From NCBI GenBank assembly GCA_965242605.1, contig CBDESS010000004.1, positions 62,001 to 126,000 of the forward strand: DNA of 64,000 nt, given 5' to 3'. Each line of letters starts with the position of its first letter. Position 1 is the first letter of the stretch. Under the pieces are notes generated by a model. It made no database searches and had not been told where the DNA came from. It saw only the letters and a list, made by a program, of their open reading frames with translations. Source of the DNA: JAAXHF01 sp965242605 (GTDB lineage Bacteria > Desulfobacterota > Binatia > Bin18). Made by a program: the position numbers and the translations under genes. This document shows positions 8,703-20,530 of the stretch, one piece after another.

Positions 8703-10338
8703 TCACTGCTTGAACAGTCTTCCCTGCTTCCCGGTTTCTCGTTGATGCGCGGGCGCGGGCTTGAAGGTCACATTGCCCTGCTGGGTCGGTCGGTCTACGG
8801 ACTTGCCTGACAGCAGGTCGGCAATGGTCAGGAGTTGAAGGCGCGGGTGGCGCGTCCCCCACGGCGATTCGTAGAAACCGGCGCTGGCCGCCTCGATCCG
8901 CATCGGCGGGGTCGGCTCTCGGAGCGACAGCAGGACCCCGATTTCCGCCCCTTCCCGCTCAATCACCCCGCGCAGGTCGCGCACATGCGGCACGGAAGGC
9001 CGGCCCGCCTTAACCGAGAAGATGATCTGCTTGGTTTTCGCCCCGGCCACGTCATCGTGGAAATACAGCCGGCCATCAATGCCCCGGGCAGCCCCTTTCT
9101 TCTGCTCCACCGGGCGGGCCCCGACTAGGCCGAGCGCCCACCACTGGAATTGAAACGGGTCATCTTTGCCGAGCGCCTCGGCATCTGGCAGCGACACCGG
9201 CTCGCCGATGACCGCGTAGCTGTGGGGGATGTTGTCGCCAAAGGTATGCCGCAGACGATGCTTGATGAGGCCAATGGCCAGATGGGTAATGTCGATGCCG
9301 ATCCAGCGGCGATTCAGCTTCTGGGCGGTGGCACCACAGCCGCAGAAGGGGTCTAGGACCACATCGCCCTCGTTACTGCTGGCCTTGATGATGCGCTCCA
9401 GCAGCGCTTCCGGCTTCTGGGTCGGGTAGCCCAAGCGCTCCGCCGATCTGTTTGAGATTCTTGTAATATCGGCCCAGATATTTTGCAGGGGTTTGCCCTC
9501 GGCTTCGTCAAGATAGACTTTCAGGCCGCCCGTTCGGGGCGTGCCGTCCCGCTTTGTCTGTATTCTGCCCTCCGCCCACCAGCGCTCCAACTGCTCTTCT
9601 TTGTAGCCCCAGCCGCGCGTTAGCCCGGGCAGCGTCCCACGCCAGGCAAACTTTCCTGATGCGCTGTCCGGCCGCGGTGCGGTCAGGTTCTCCAGCTTGT
9701 AGCGCCGGCCGTCTGTGTCCACATACCGAAAATGCTGCATCTGCTCTGGGCTGTATTTCTGGCCGCCGGCATTAGGTATGAAAGCCCCGGTTCCAGGTCG
9801 CGTCCTCGGACTTGACATAGAACAGCAGGATGTCGGCCACATTGCCGTACCGCCGGGCCGTATTGTGGCTCTCTGTCCGCTGCCAGGTGATTTCATTGTG
9901 GAACTGTGTCGGACCGAAGACCGCATCAAGCAGAATCTTGAGATAGTGCGAGGCGGTCGGGTCGCAGTGCAGGTACAGGCTGCCTGTGGGCGTGAGCGTC
10001 CGGTGGAGTTCAACGAGGCGCGGGGCCATCATGGCCAGATAGGCCAGCATGTCGCTTGCGCCCAGAAAGCCACGGAAGGCTTGCACCACCTGCGACACGC
10101 GCCCGCCGGCCTCAACGGTTTCCTGATAGACTCGGGCAGCGGCTTCGTCCCACTGCCACATATCGCCGAAGGCTTTGATCTGGGCCGCGGCCCGGGAGCC
10201 GTCCTGCTCTGCAAACAGCACATTGTAGTCCCGGTCGCTCTTGAAGGGCGGGTCAAGGTAGATGAGATCGACGGTCTCGTCGCCGATGTAGCGGCGCAGG
10301 ACCTCCAAGTTATCGCCGTAGTAGAGCCGGTTGGTCAC
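8703..10338 (-). pseudogene. DNA methyltransferase fused to a restriction nuclease-like domain, one frameshift
   Basis: Beta-order N4/N6 DNA methyltransferase. The 5' part starts at 10338 and has the catalytic motif IV as YLDPPF near residues 28-33. After a frameshift near 9785, the second part continues with PNAGGQKYSPEQ, then TQKPEALLERII and the AdoMet motif DPFCGCGAT. The last 150 residues after the methylase are a separate domain. They have GIDGRLYF, then KQIIFSVKAG and VRDLRGVIERE, which looks like a PD-(D/E)xK nuclease of Mrr type (Asp ... Val-Lys). A single polypeptide would thus methylate and perhaps cut DNA. The shift falls in a run of four C at 9783-9786, where one extra base explains it. 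Without that error the protein is about 544 residues. No partner subunit is adjacent. Confidence 0.78.
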
Positions 10339-10356
10339 GTTGCCCCGAACAGCGGT

Positions 10357-10827
10357 TCAGATGCCAGAAAATCGGCTGGCGTCTTCCCGCATGGCCTGCT
10401 GGAGCTGGCGAAGACCCGCTTGGCTGGTCACGTCGCACTCGACTAGCCCCCCGGGCAGGTCAAACAGCACCACATGCGAGGCTTTGTGGTTGCTGAAAAT
10501 CTCAAACGTGGTGCAGCCTTCAGGCCCAGCGATATGCGGCCCGTAGACTATGTTGGGTTCGCTGAGCATGATGTCGCCGACCTTGAGCACCCGCTCGCCC
10601 ACATCTAGGGTGCCGCGGACCACAATCTCAAAGCGGTAGCAGTCGTGGCCGTGGCGGGGCAGCACACAGCCCGGCCCCATCCGCAGGGCCACCACAGTGG
10701 CCGGGTTGTCTTTCAGCTTACCCAGCGGGAAATAGGCCAAGCCGGTTACGCCGCCCTGTATGGCGTGGCGCATGTTTTCCGGGCACAGGTCCCACAGTTC
10801 GGCGTCGTCCAAGGACATAAAAGGCAT
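10357..10827 (-). CDS. Cupin-domain protein
   Basis: Small beta-barrel protein of 156 residues. The first cupin motif reads GHGHDCYRFEIVVRG near residues 57-71. The second conserved motif region follows as VGDIMLSEPN and GPHIAGPEG. The His-His-Glu arrangement suggests a bound metal. The start at 10827 has AAAGGAGGATACC upstream. It is 19 bases upstream of the methyltransferase gene on the same strand, so the two could share a transcript, though no functional link is visible. Such single-cupin proteins are often sensors or small dioxygenase-like enzymes; the role here is unknown. Confidence 0.75.
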   Translation of the reverse strand: MPFMSLDDAELWDLCPENMRHAIQGGVTGLAYFPLGKLKDNPATVVALRMGPGCVLPRHGHDCYRFEIVVRGTLDVGERVLKVGDIMLSEPNIVYGPHIAGPEGCTTFEIFSNHKASHVVLFDLPGGLVECDVTSQAGLRQLQQAMREDASRFSGI

Positions 10828-10933
10828 AGTGGTATCCTCCTTTTCTCACCACCCGCAGATGCAGGTCTGTCTCTTCATAGTGAGGAAAGGGTTTTGTGTC
10901 AAAGGCCAACCTGCTAGGAGGGGAGCAGACAAG

Positions 10934-11408
10934 ATGGCCAAGCGTCCCTACGATCCGTATTACCGGAACTTTCCGTCAACCGTTCTGCCGGCCCGAACGC
11001 CGCTCACCCGCTCGGGCCGAGGTGACGCCGGCCATATTTTCTTCTACCTGCACCCACCGCAAACCCAACTGGAACCTGCTGCTTGACAAGTCACAGCTGG
11101 AGTCTATCTACGCTGAAGCCCAGGAGCGCATCCCCAAGGACTTCACCCAGTTCTTGTTGCTCGAGAAGGTGTACAGCACGCCCAAGCCCCGCTCAGGCCT
11201 GCCCCACCCGCCCACACAACCAGCCCCGGACGGCTCGCGCACCCTGGTTGTGCTGCGCGAGCCCGACCCCATCTTCACCGAGCAGGGCGACCTGGTGTCC
11301 CATCATCTGCACGAGGGCGAAGCCATCGCCGCCGCCGACACCTACGCCCGGTTCAACCAGCGCCGCGCCGTAGTTGGCTCCTTGGTGTGGGATGAACGGT
11401 GGCACTAG
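10934..11408 (+). pseudogene. Unknown protein of about 158 residues, frameshifted
   Basis: I do not recognise this family. The ATG at 10934 has GGAGGGG upstream and begins MAKRPYDPYYRNFP. That frame stops after about 50 codons at QLEPAA. A second frame then carries NWNLLLDKSQLESIY, VVLREPDPIFTEQGD and AAADTYARFNQRRA to a TAG at 11408. Both parts have the codon bias of a real gene. Removing one C from the CCC run at 11053-11055 joins them as FYLH-HRKPNWN, so I treat them as one gene with a frameshift or sequence error. It lies between the divergent cupin gene and the convergent hemG. No membrane segment or known motif is visible. Confidence 0.5.
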
Positions 11409-11428
11409 CGCGCTTCGCACTTGAGGTC

Positions 11429-12907
11429 TCAGGCCGGGGCAGTGAGGGCTGGGCCGGCTGAGGATCTGTCGGCTTGTGGCTGGAGAGGGCTGAGCTGGTC
11501 CAGGACGCTTTGGGCCGCGGCTTCGCCGCTGCGCACACAGTCGGCAATGCCCACCCCGCGATAGGCGTTGCCGGCCAGGGCCAAGCCGGGATGGGTCGCC
11601 AGCCGCCGTTCGATTGCTGCCACCCGCTCAAGGTGGCCGACCAGATACTGCGGCATGGAGTTCGGATAGCGGGCAATCAGGCTAAACAGCGGGGCGACCT
11701 TGACCCCAAGCAGAGCGGCAAACTCTTGGCGGACTATGCGCTCCATCTCGTCGTCGTCCAGCTCGTACAACTCGGCCTGCAAGGCCCCGCCAACAAAGGC
11801 GCGCAGCAACACCTGACCGTCTGGGGCGCGGCCGGCATATTTCACGCTGGAAAACGTGCCGGCGATAATTGAGCGCTTCTCGATATGCGGCACAACAAAG
11901 CCAAAGCCGTTGAGGGCGTGCGGAATGTCGCGGCGGCGATAGGCCAAGCTGACGGTGGCTGCGGAGCTATAGGCAACGGCAGCGAGCCAGTTGGCCAACT
12001 CGGCATCAAAGGCGCGCAGCATCCGCGCCGTTTGAAAAGCGGGCGTAGCCAGGATGACGCCGTCGGTCCGCAAAGAGGAGCCGTCCTGGCACTCTATGTG
12101 CCAAGTCTTCTCTCCGGGCTGAACCGCGCGGACCGGACTGCGGTGCCGAATTGTCCCGACTGACAGGTGCCCGAGCAGGGTCTTGACCATCTGCTGCATA
12201 CCGTTGCGCAGGGTGACAAACAGACTCCAGCGCGCTCCGCTGGCATCTTTGGTGTCCTGGGTGTTGCGCCCGGCCCGCCACAGGGCGTAGATCAGGCTGC
12301 GCCGCTCCCGCTCCATCTGAAGAAAGCGCGGCATGGTTGCCGCCAAGCTCAGTTGGTCGGGGTCGGCCGTGTATATCCCGCCAACCAGGGGCTGGGCGAC
12401 CCGCTCCAGGACTTCCCGACCGAGACGCCGGCGCACAAAAGAGCTCAAGCTCTCGTCGTCTCGCGCTTGTCCGCGCGGCAGGACCAGATCGAGCCCCATG
12501 CGCAGCTTTCCCGACCAGGAAAACACGCGGGAGCGCGCCAGCGCTGCCAGCCGGGTCGGGGCCAGCAGCATGAAGCCTTCGGGCAGGGGCTCCAGTCGGC
12601 CCCGGCGCACCACAAAGGTAGTCCGAAATTGGTCCTGGGTACCGATCAACTCATGCTCCAGCCCCAGGCGGCGGCACAGGTCCAAGGCCCACGGTTTTTC
12701 CGAGATAAACGAGTCAGGCCCGTATTCCAGCACAAAACCGTCCCGCCGTTCGGTTCCAATCGCTCCGCCCAAACGGTCGCTGGCCTCAAGCAGGGTAAAG
12801 CGCAGCCGGCCTTTGCGCTCTTTGCTTAGTTCTTGAAGACGGTGCGCCGCGGCCAGCCCGGCGATGCCCCCGCCGATGATCGCGATGTGTGCCGGAGAAG
12901 ACGCCAT
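11429..12907 (-). CDS. hemG: Protoporphyrinogen oxidase, HemY type
   Basis: FAD-dependent, oxygen-using oxidase that converts (copro)protoporphyrinogen to the porphyrin in the second-to-last steps of haem synthesis. It has 492 residues, the usual length. The dinucleotide fold GGGIAGLAAA is near residues 11-20, followed by LLEASDRLGG. The substrate-domain signature YGPDSFI is near 62-68. The start is two bases after the hemH stop codon, so it is translated as the third gene of hemE-hemH-hemG. This HemY type is common in Gram-positive bacteria, Desulfobacterota and related groups; whether coproporphyrin or protoporphyrin is the substrate cannot be told from sequence alone. Confidence 0.93.
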   Translation of the reverse strand: MASSPAHIAIIGGGIAGLAAAHRLQELSKERKGRLRFTLLEASDRLGGAIGTERRDGFVLEYGPDSFISEKPWALDLCRRLGLEHELIGTQDQFRTTFVVRRGRLEPLPEGFMLLAPTRLAALARSRVFSWSGKLRMGLDLVLPRGQARDDESLSSFVRRRLGREVLERVAQPLVGGIYTADPDQLSLAATMPRFLQMERERRSLIYALWRAGRNTQDTKDASGARWSLFVTLRNGMQQMVKTLLGHLSVGTIRHRSPVRAVQPGEKTWHIECQDGSSLRTDGVILATPAFQTARMLRAFDAELANWLAAVAYSSAATVSLAYRRRDIPHALNGFGFVVPHIEKRSIIAGTFSSVKYAGRAPDGQVLLRAFVGGALQAELYELDDDEMERIVRQEFAALLGVKVAPLFSLIARYPNSMPQYLVGHLERVAAIERRLATHPGLALAGNAYRGVGIADCVRSGEAAAQSVLDQLSPLQPQADRSSAGPALTAPA

Positions 12908-12909
12908 GC

Positions 12910-13836
12910 TTAGGCTCTTTCAATCTCCTGCCGCACGACCGCGGCCAGCATCTGAATGAAGCTAGGATGATCGTTGACCGTGCCGGCGCGCCACATGGTG
13001 AGGCCCAGCCGCTCAGCGAGCTGCCTCGCCTCAGTATCGAGGTCGTACAGAACCTCGATATGATCGCACACAAATCCGATTGAGCAGACCACGAGGTCAC
13101 GCGCTCCTTGCGCCGCAAGCTGCCGCAATACCGCCCCGATGTCCGGCTCCAACCAGGGCGTGCGTGGGTCGCCGCTGCGACTCTGGTAGGCAACCCGCCA
13201 GACCGGGTGTCCCAGCTTGGCGGCAACTCGGCGGGCACCCTCTTTGAGCTGGGCCACATACTGGTCAACGCCCGGCATGGCGCTCGGCAGGCTGTGGGCG
13301 GTAAAAACGAGCGGGGTGCGGGTCCGCTTGTCCCGATCGAGAGCGGCCAAGGCCTGCTCGGCTACATCGCTGACCGCGTCGATAAACAGCGGGTGATTGT
13401 GCCAGCCGGGAACGTAGTCCACGCGGGGGGCTTGGCTGCCGAGCTGTTCCTGGGCCGCTGCAACGTCGTGCTGGTAGCGCTGCCAGCCGGCCTCGCTCTG
13501 CTGGGCGGACATAATCACGCCCAGGGCGCGCCCTACCCCGTCGGCCGCCATGCGGGCCAGGGTTTCGTGCAAATACGGATGCCAGTTGCGCATGCCGACA
13601 TACACTGGGAGGTCGAGTCCCTCGCCGGCCAGAGCGGCGTGCAGGGCCTTGGCTTGGCGCAGGGTAATGGCCTTGAGCGGCGAGTGGCCGTTGAAGGCGG
13701 CGTAGTGACGGACGACCGCTTCGAGCCGCTGGGGCGGGACGGGCCGGCCACGCAGCACATTGGCCAAAAAGGGGCGTACCTCGTCCATCTTTTCCGGGCC
13801 GCCAAAGGCAATGAGCAGGATCGCGTCACGAGGCAT
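12910..13836 (-). CDS. hemH: Ferrochelatase
   Basis: Inserts ferrous iron into the porphyrin ring. It has 308 residues. LLIAFGGPEKMDEVRPFL is the conserved N terminus. The catalytic His is in FTAHSLP at about residue 178, and the metal-site Glu is in CDHIEVLYDLD near 255-265. The start ATG at 13836 lies inside the last codons of hemE, an 11-base overlap, and the stop is two bases before hemG. The tight packing points to one transcript and coupled translation for the three haem enzymes. Confidence 0.95.
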   Translation of the reverse strand: MPRDAILLIAFGGPEKMDEVRPFLANVLRGRPVPPQRLEAVVRHYAAFNGHSPLKAITLRQAKALHAALAGEGLDLPVYVGMRNWHPYLHETLARMAADGVGRALGVIMSAQQSEAGWQRYQHDVAAAQEQLGSQAPRVDYVPGWHNHPLFIDAVSDVAEQALAALDRDKRTRTPLVFTAHSLPSAMPGVDQYVAQLKEGARRVAAKLGHPVWRVAYQSRSGDPRTPWLEPDIGAVLRQLAAQGARDLVVCSIGFVCDHIEVLYDLDTEARQLAERLGLTMWRAGTVNDHPSFIQMLAAVVRQEIERA

Positions 13837-14923
13837 GGGGTTTCATCAAGGTCGAATCGTCTCGCCTTTCTTTACAATCCGTTGAGACGACTCGACCTTT
13901 GTCCGATATTTCATGCACCAGCTCAACCAGGGCACACACCTGCTCAACCGGCGTGTGGGGCAAAATACCGTGACCGAGGTTAAAGATATGCCCCGGCCGG
14001 CCAGCCGCCGCGTTCAGCACCCGGGCGGTCCGCCCGCGCAGCATATTAAGCTGGGCAAACAGGCTGACCGGATCGAGATTGCCCTGCACCGCTCGGTCAA
14101 AGCCAACCCGGGACCAGGCAACCTCCAGGTCAACTCGCCAGTCCACCCCAATCACATCGCCGCCGGCCTCGGCAAGCAGTTCAAGCAGGCTGGCCGTGTT
14201 GGTGCCAAAATGAATCACTGGCACGCCTGGAGTGAGACCGCGGATGAGCGCCTGCATATGGGGCAGGATGAAGCTGCGATAGTCGTCGGGCGACAAACAG
14301 CCAACCCACGAGTCAAACAGCTGAACGGCCTGCGCTCCGGCTGCGATCTGTCCGTTCAGATAGTCGGTTGTCACCCGGACAAGGTAGGCCATCAGCGCCC
14401 GCCAGGCACCGGGGTCGGCGTACATCAGGCGTTTGGTCTCAATATAGTGGCGCGACCCGCCACCCTCGATCAGATACGACGCAACGGTAAAAGGAGCGCC
14501 CGCAAATCCGATCAGGGCAATATCCCGGGGCAGGGCAGCCCGCGCCTTGCGCACCGCCTCATACACAAAACCGAGGGTCTGTGAGGCCGGCCTGTCTTGC
14601 ACACGATCGATATCTCGGCCCGAACGTAGTGGCCGGTGGATGATCGGCCCGTCGCCCTGGGCAAACTCCAGGCCGACCCCCATCGGCTCCACAATCAGCA
14701 GAATATCGGCAAAGATAATGGCCGCATCAACGCCCAGCCGCTCAACCGTCCCAACCGTCACCTCGGCGGCCAACTCCGGCGTCTTGCACAGTTCCAGAAA
14801 CGACACCTTGTCGCGCACGGCCCGGTACTCGGGCAGGTAGCGTCCGGCTTGGCGCATCAGCCACACCGGCGTGTATGGGGTTGGCCGACGGCGGCAGGCC
14901 TGGAGAAAAACCGGCTCTTTCAT
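13826..14923 (-). CDS. hemE: Uroporphyrinogen decarboxylase
   Basis: Cytoplasmic enzyme that removes the four acetate carboxyls of uroporphyrinogen III to give coproporphyrinogen III. It is first in the hemE-hemH-hemG operon. The signature PVWLMRQAGRYLPEYR is near residues 19-34, and the catalytic Asp lies in IIFADILL near 69-76. The second signature, GFAGAPFTVASYLIEGGGS, is also present. I took the start at 14923 (MKEPVF); an ATG 18 bases upstream is in frame but leaves no good ribosome site. The C terminus has a short unconserved tail that overlaps hemH. A perfect inverted repeat lies just upstream at 14932-14946. Confidence 0.95.
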   Translation of the reverse strand: MKEPVFLQACRRRPTPYTPVWLMRQAGRYLPEYRAVRDKVSFLELCKTPELAAEVTVGTVERLGVDAAIIFADILLIVEPMGVGLEFAQGDGPIIHRPLRSGRDIDRVQDRPASQTLGFVYEAVRKARAALPRDIALIGFAGAPFTVASYLIEGGGSRHYIETKRLMYADPGAWRALMAYLVRVTTDYLNGQIAAGAQAVQLFDSWVGCLSPDDYRSFILPHMQALIRGLTPGVPVIHFGTNTASLLELLAEAGGDVIGVDWRVDLEVAWSRVGFDRAVQGNLDPVSLFAQLNMLRGRTARVLNAAAGRPGHIFNLGHGILPHTPVEQVCALVELVHEISDKGRVVSTDCKERRDDSTLMKPHAS

Positions 14924-14931
14924 CGCGTGGC

Positions 14932-14946
14932 ATCCTACCATAGGAT
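14932..14946. promoter_or_regulatory. Inverted repeat between divergent hemE and hydrolase genes
   Basis: ATCCTA-CCA-TAGGAT is a perfect 6-base inverted repeat with a 3-base centre. It lies in the 47 bases between the divergent starts at 14923 and 14971. That is where an operator controlling one or both genes would be. No cognate regulator is visible nearby; a role is inference. Confidence 0.35.
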
Positions 14947-14970
14947 ACCCCAGAAAACAGGAGGCGACCC

Positions 14971-15840
14971 ATGTCTGAGCTTTTTACCCACCACACCGCA
15001 CCGATCAACGGCTTTCGCATGCACTACGTCACGGCCGGTGCCGGCTATCCGCTGGTCTTTGTCCACGGCTGGCCACAGAGCTGGTATGAGTGGCGGAAAA
15101 TCATCCCGGCCCTGGCTGAGCGGTTTACGATTATTGCCCCGGACCTGCGCGGGCTGGGAGATTCCGGCCGGCCCCTGACCGGCTATGACAAACGTACCCT
15201 GGCCTCTGATGTCCACGCCTTAGTCCGGTCTCTGGGCTATGAAACGATCGGCCTGACCGGCCACGACTGGGGCGGCGCGGTGGCCTACTATCTGGCCTAC
15301 GATCATCCCGAGATGGTCAAGCGGCTGATGATTCTGGATATGGTGCCGGGCCTGGGCCGCACCGGCGAGACAATGGACCTTCGGACCGCACAGCGCTTCT
15401 GGCATGTGTTTTTTCACGCCGGCCTCCCCGACCTAGCCGAGCGGCTGGTCAGCAGCAACGTCCGGGCCTATCTGAGCCATTTTTACACCTCGCCGGATTA
15501 CAACTACCGCCCGACGGTCTTCAGCAAAGAAGACATTGACGAGTATGTCCGGGTCTACTCGGCCCCCGGAGCTTTGCGCTCCGGTTTTCAGTATTACGCC
15601 ACCGGCTTGAACGAGGACCTGGACAACCTGAAAAGCTGCACCGAGAAACTCAAGATGCCGGTGCTGGTCTGGGGCGGGGAGCGCTTTATGGCTAACATCG
15701 TATCCATCTGGCAGGGCGTGGCCGAGAATGTGCAGGGCGGCTCAATTGCCGAATGCGGTCATTTTATCGCCGAAGAGCAGCCCGAGTTTGTGATTCAGCA
15801 GGCTCTGGAATTTTTTGAACCCCTCCAGAGCGAAGCCTGA
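14971..15840 (+). CDS. Alpha/beta hydrolase, epoxide hydrolase / dehalogenase-like
   Basis: Protein of 289 residues with the oxyanion motif HGWP at 32-35, and a nucleophile elbow GHDWGG that places Asp99 at the nucleophile position. The HGWP plus Asp nucleophile pair is diagnostic of the epoxide hydrolase and haloalkane/fluoroacetate dehalogenase branch. The catalytic His is in ECGHFIAEEQP near the C terminus. The start has an AGGAGG site. Substrate cannot be read: the family covers epoxides and haloacids. The gene is divergent from hemE and stands alone. The 3' flank has a short CTCTCC/GGAGAG hairpin without a T run. Confidence 0.88.
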   Translation: MSELFTHHTAPINGFRMHYVTAGAGYPLVFVHGWPQSWYEWRKIIPALAERFTIIAPDLRGLGDSGRPLTGYDKRTLASDVHALVRSLGYETIGLTGHDWGGAVAYYLAYDHPEMVKRLMILDMVPGLGRTGETMDLRTAQRFWHVFFHAGLPDLAERLVSSNVRAYLSHFYTSPDYNYRPTVFSKEDIDEYVRVYSAPGALRSGFQYYATGLNEDLDNLKSCTEKLKMPVLVWGGERFMANIVSIWQGVAENVQGGSIAECGHFIAEEQPEFVIQQALEFFEPLQSEA

Positions 15841-15958
15841 CCGCTCCTCTTTTCTCTCTCCGACGGGAGAGTGAGAGAGCGTTCCTGTGGCACGGCCCTG
15901 AGTCCCCTTGACCAAGCTGGGTTTCAGCGGAAGAATCAGGAGAGGTAGAGAATCTTCG

Positions 15959-15988
15959 TTGGGCTTTCGCCTTAATTTCGCCTATAAT
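15959..15988 (+). promoter_or_regulatory. Sigma-70-type promoter for the topoisomerase operon
   Basis: A consensus -10 TATAAT at 15983-15988 has TTGGGC at 15959-15964 as its -35, 18 bases away. It ends 20 bases before the first ATG of the topoisomerase A-subunit gene, so the leader is very short. This is the cleanest promoter-like sequence in the window. Confidence 0.65.
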
Positions 15989-16008
15989 TCGCCGGCGGAG
16001 GAGGATGT

Positions 16009-18340
16009 ATGAAGCAAGCGGCGGCAGAGCGGATTATCCCGGCAGACCTGGGCCAACAGGCCGAAGATCGCTATCTGAACTACGCGCTGAGCGTGATTAC
16101 CTCACGCGCCCTGCCCGATGCGCGCGATGGGCTGAAACCGGTTCAGCGGCGGCTGCTCTACGCCATGTTCCAGAACCTGCGCCTGAGGGGAAACGCCCGA
16201 CCGCGCAAATCGGCCGCGGTGGTCGGCGAGGTACTCGGCAAATATCACCCCCACGGCGACCAAGCCGCCTACGACGCTATGGTCCGCTTGGCCCAGCCCT
16301 TCTCGATGCGCTATCCGCTGGTGCATGGCGAGGGCAATTTTGGCTCGCTGGACGGCGATAACGCCGCAGCCATGCGCTACACCGAGGCCAAGCTGGCCCC
16401 CCTGGCCGAAGAGATGTTTCGGGACCTGCGGGGCCAAACGATCCCCTACCGTCCAAACTACGACGCTACGGTTGATGAGCCGGTCGTGCTGCCCTCCGCC
16501 ATCCCCCAACTGCTGCTGAACGGGGCCAGCGGCATCGCCGTCGGCATGGCCACCACCGTCCCGCCGCATAATTTTCGTGAGGTCGTGAAAGCCCTGCTCG
16601 CCATGCTAGCCGACCCGGACATCAGTACCGCCGGCCTGTTGCGCTCGATCAAAGGCCCGGACTTCCCGACCGGAGGGGAAATTCTGACCTCCAAAAGCGA
16701 GTTGCGCCAGCTCTACGAAACCGGCCAGGGCACGCTCAAGCTGCGGGGCGAGTGGCGGGTGGAAGCGCTGCCGCGCGGCAAGCGCCAAGTTGTGATTACC
16801 TCCCTGCCCTACACCGTCAACAAGGCCCAGTTGGTTGAAAAAATCGCCGAGCTGGTGGTCAAGCGCAAAGTCCCCCAGATTCTTGATGTGCGGGACGAGT
16901 CAACCGACGATATTCGGATTGTGCTGGAACTCAAGGGCGACAGATCCGAAGAGCTGGCCCTGGCCTATCTGTGTCGCCATACGCCGCTCCAGGTCTCGTA
17001 CTCGGTCAACCTGACCTGCCTGGTCCCGACCGCCAACCCGGCGGTCGGCCAGCCGCTCAGGGCCACCCTCAAAGCCCTGTGTCGGCATTTTCTGGACTTT
17101 CGGCTTGAGGTCGTCACCAAACGCTTTGCCCATGAGCTGGCCGAGTTGGAGACCCGTTTACACATCCTGGCCGGTCTGGCCCTGATTGTCGGCCATCTTG
17201 ATGCGGTGATGCACACCATTCGGACCGCGGCGTCACGCCAAGACGCCGGCCACCAGCTCATGGCCGGCTTTAGCCTTGACGAACCGCAGGCTGAGGCGAT
17301 TCTCGAAATCCGCCTGTATCAGCTGGCGCGGCTGGAAATCGCCAAGATCCATACCGAGCAAACCAACAAAGAAAACCGGGCCACCGAGTTGCGCCGCCTG
17401 CTCGCCGACGAAACCAAACGCTGGGCGGTGATTGGGGACGAGCTGCGCGAGCTGAGCAAGCGCTACGGTGATAAACGGCGGAGCGCGCTGCGGGCCGGCG
17501 AAGAACTCAGCTACGATCCCGAAGCCTATATCGTCCACGAGGAGACCACAGTCGTCCTCAGCCGCGACGGCTGGATCAAACGTGTGCGCGAACTCAAGGA
17601 CCCGAGCAGCACCCGTCTGCGCGAGGGCGATAGCATTCAGACGATTGTGACCGGCACCACCCGCGACCGGCTGGCTTTTTTCACCAATAAAGGTGGCCTG
17701 TATGTCCTCAAAATCCACGATGTGCCGGCCTCGACCGGCTATGGTGAGCCGATCCAGACCGTGTTTCATTTTCAGGACCGGGAAAAAATTATCAGCGTAC
17801 GTTTGGTCAGCGATGAGCCGGCCCCGACCAGCAACGGCTCGGCGTCCGCAAACGGCCAAGCCGAACCGCTTGAGGCACCGCCCCAAGGCGGCCCTGAGCC
17901 CGGCCCGCCCTATCTGCTGGCCACGGCCCGGGGTCTGGGCTTTCGCTTTCGTCCCAACCGTGAAGAGACCATGCGGAACGGCCGGAAAATCGCCCGCCTC
18001 GCCAGCGGGGACGAGGTCGTTTCCGTCACCCCGGCCCGTCACGCCCAGGCGGTGTGCGCCAGCCGGACCGGGCATCTGCTGGCCTTCCCGGTCAAAGAAG
18101 TCTCAGAGCTGTCCGGGGCCGGTCGGGGGGCGATCCTCATGCGGCTGGATACAGCCGACCGTTGTATCGGCGCAATCACCACACCACCCGATGCCGGGGT
18201 GACGGTGCTGGGCTCCGACGGCCGACGGCGACAGCTCCGCTCAAAAGATATTCCGCTCGGTCAACGGGCGGGCAAAGGCCAACGAGTGGTCAAACGCATG
18301 GCACTGGCCGCTGTGTGGGGGGTGGATGAGGAGGAAGGGT

Positions 18341-18357
<17 letters not shown>
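16009..18357 (+). CDS. parC: DNA topoisomerase IV-like subunit A
   Basis: DNA cleavage and rejoining subunit of a type IIA topoisomerase, 782 residues. The winged-helix and tower regions are present, with the active-site Tyr at about 124 in MRYTEAKL. The C-terminal beta-pinwheel has no GyrA-box (QRRGGKG) that I can see, which favours ParC over GyrA. One blade linker is long and low in complexity (residues about 604-630, rich in Ser, Ala, Gly, Pro). In the quinolone region HPHGDQAAYD, the usual Ser is Gln85. The start follows GGAGGAGG. The B subunit overlaps its 3' end by 17 bases, giving an A-then-B operon driven from the promoter at 15959. A GyrA role is not excluded without the rest of the genome. 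Confidence 0.85.
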
Positions 18358-20263
<1,906 letters not shown>

Positions 20264-20530
20264 AGGAATGGGGCGTATGGCCACCCCCAGCCTCGTTGCG
20301 CTGTCGCGTCAACATTCACCGCTCGCCTTTCGTCTAGTCCAGGGCTTGCCGCCCACCCGGCAGCCGACCGACAGCCCGTACGCTCAGGACACCCTCCGCT
20401 TTTTTCACGGGGAAGGGCACTGAGGCGCGGCGGTCTTTCTTCTGCGCCCAGACCCGTTGCATGATGGGCGTGAACTTCGTAAGGTGGCCGCGTCAAACCA
20501 TGAGCAACACCCGCATGAAGGAGGACGGCT

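Noticed and set aside
9715..10446. Plus-strand frame of 243 codons opposite the methyltransferase
   Set aside because: The opposite strand has clear DPPF and cupin motifs; this frame crosses both genes.
15853..15878. Hairpin CTCTCC-GACG-GGAGAG after the hydrolase gene as a terminator
   Set aside because: Stem of six and no T run after it.
17233..18075. Antisense frame of 280 codons in the topoisomerase A gene
   Set aside because: Shadow of a GC-rich gene, without any recognisable domain.
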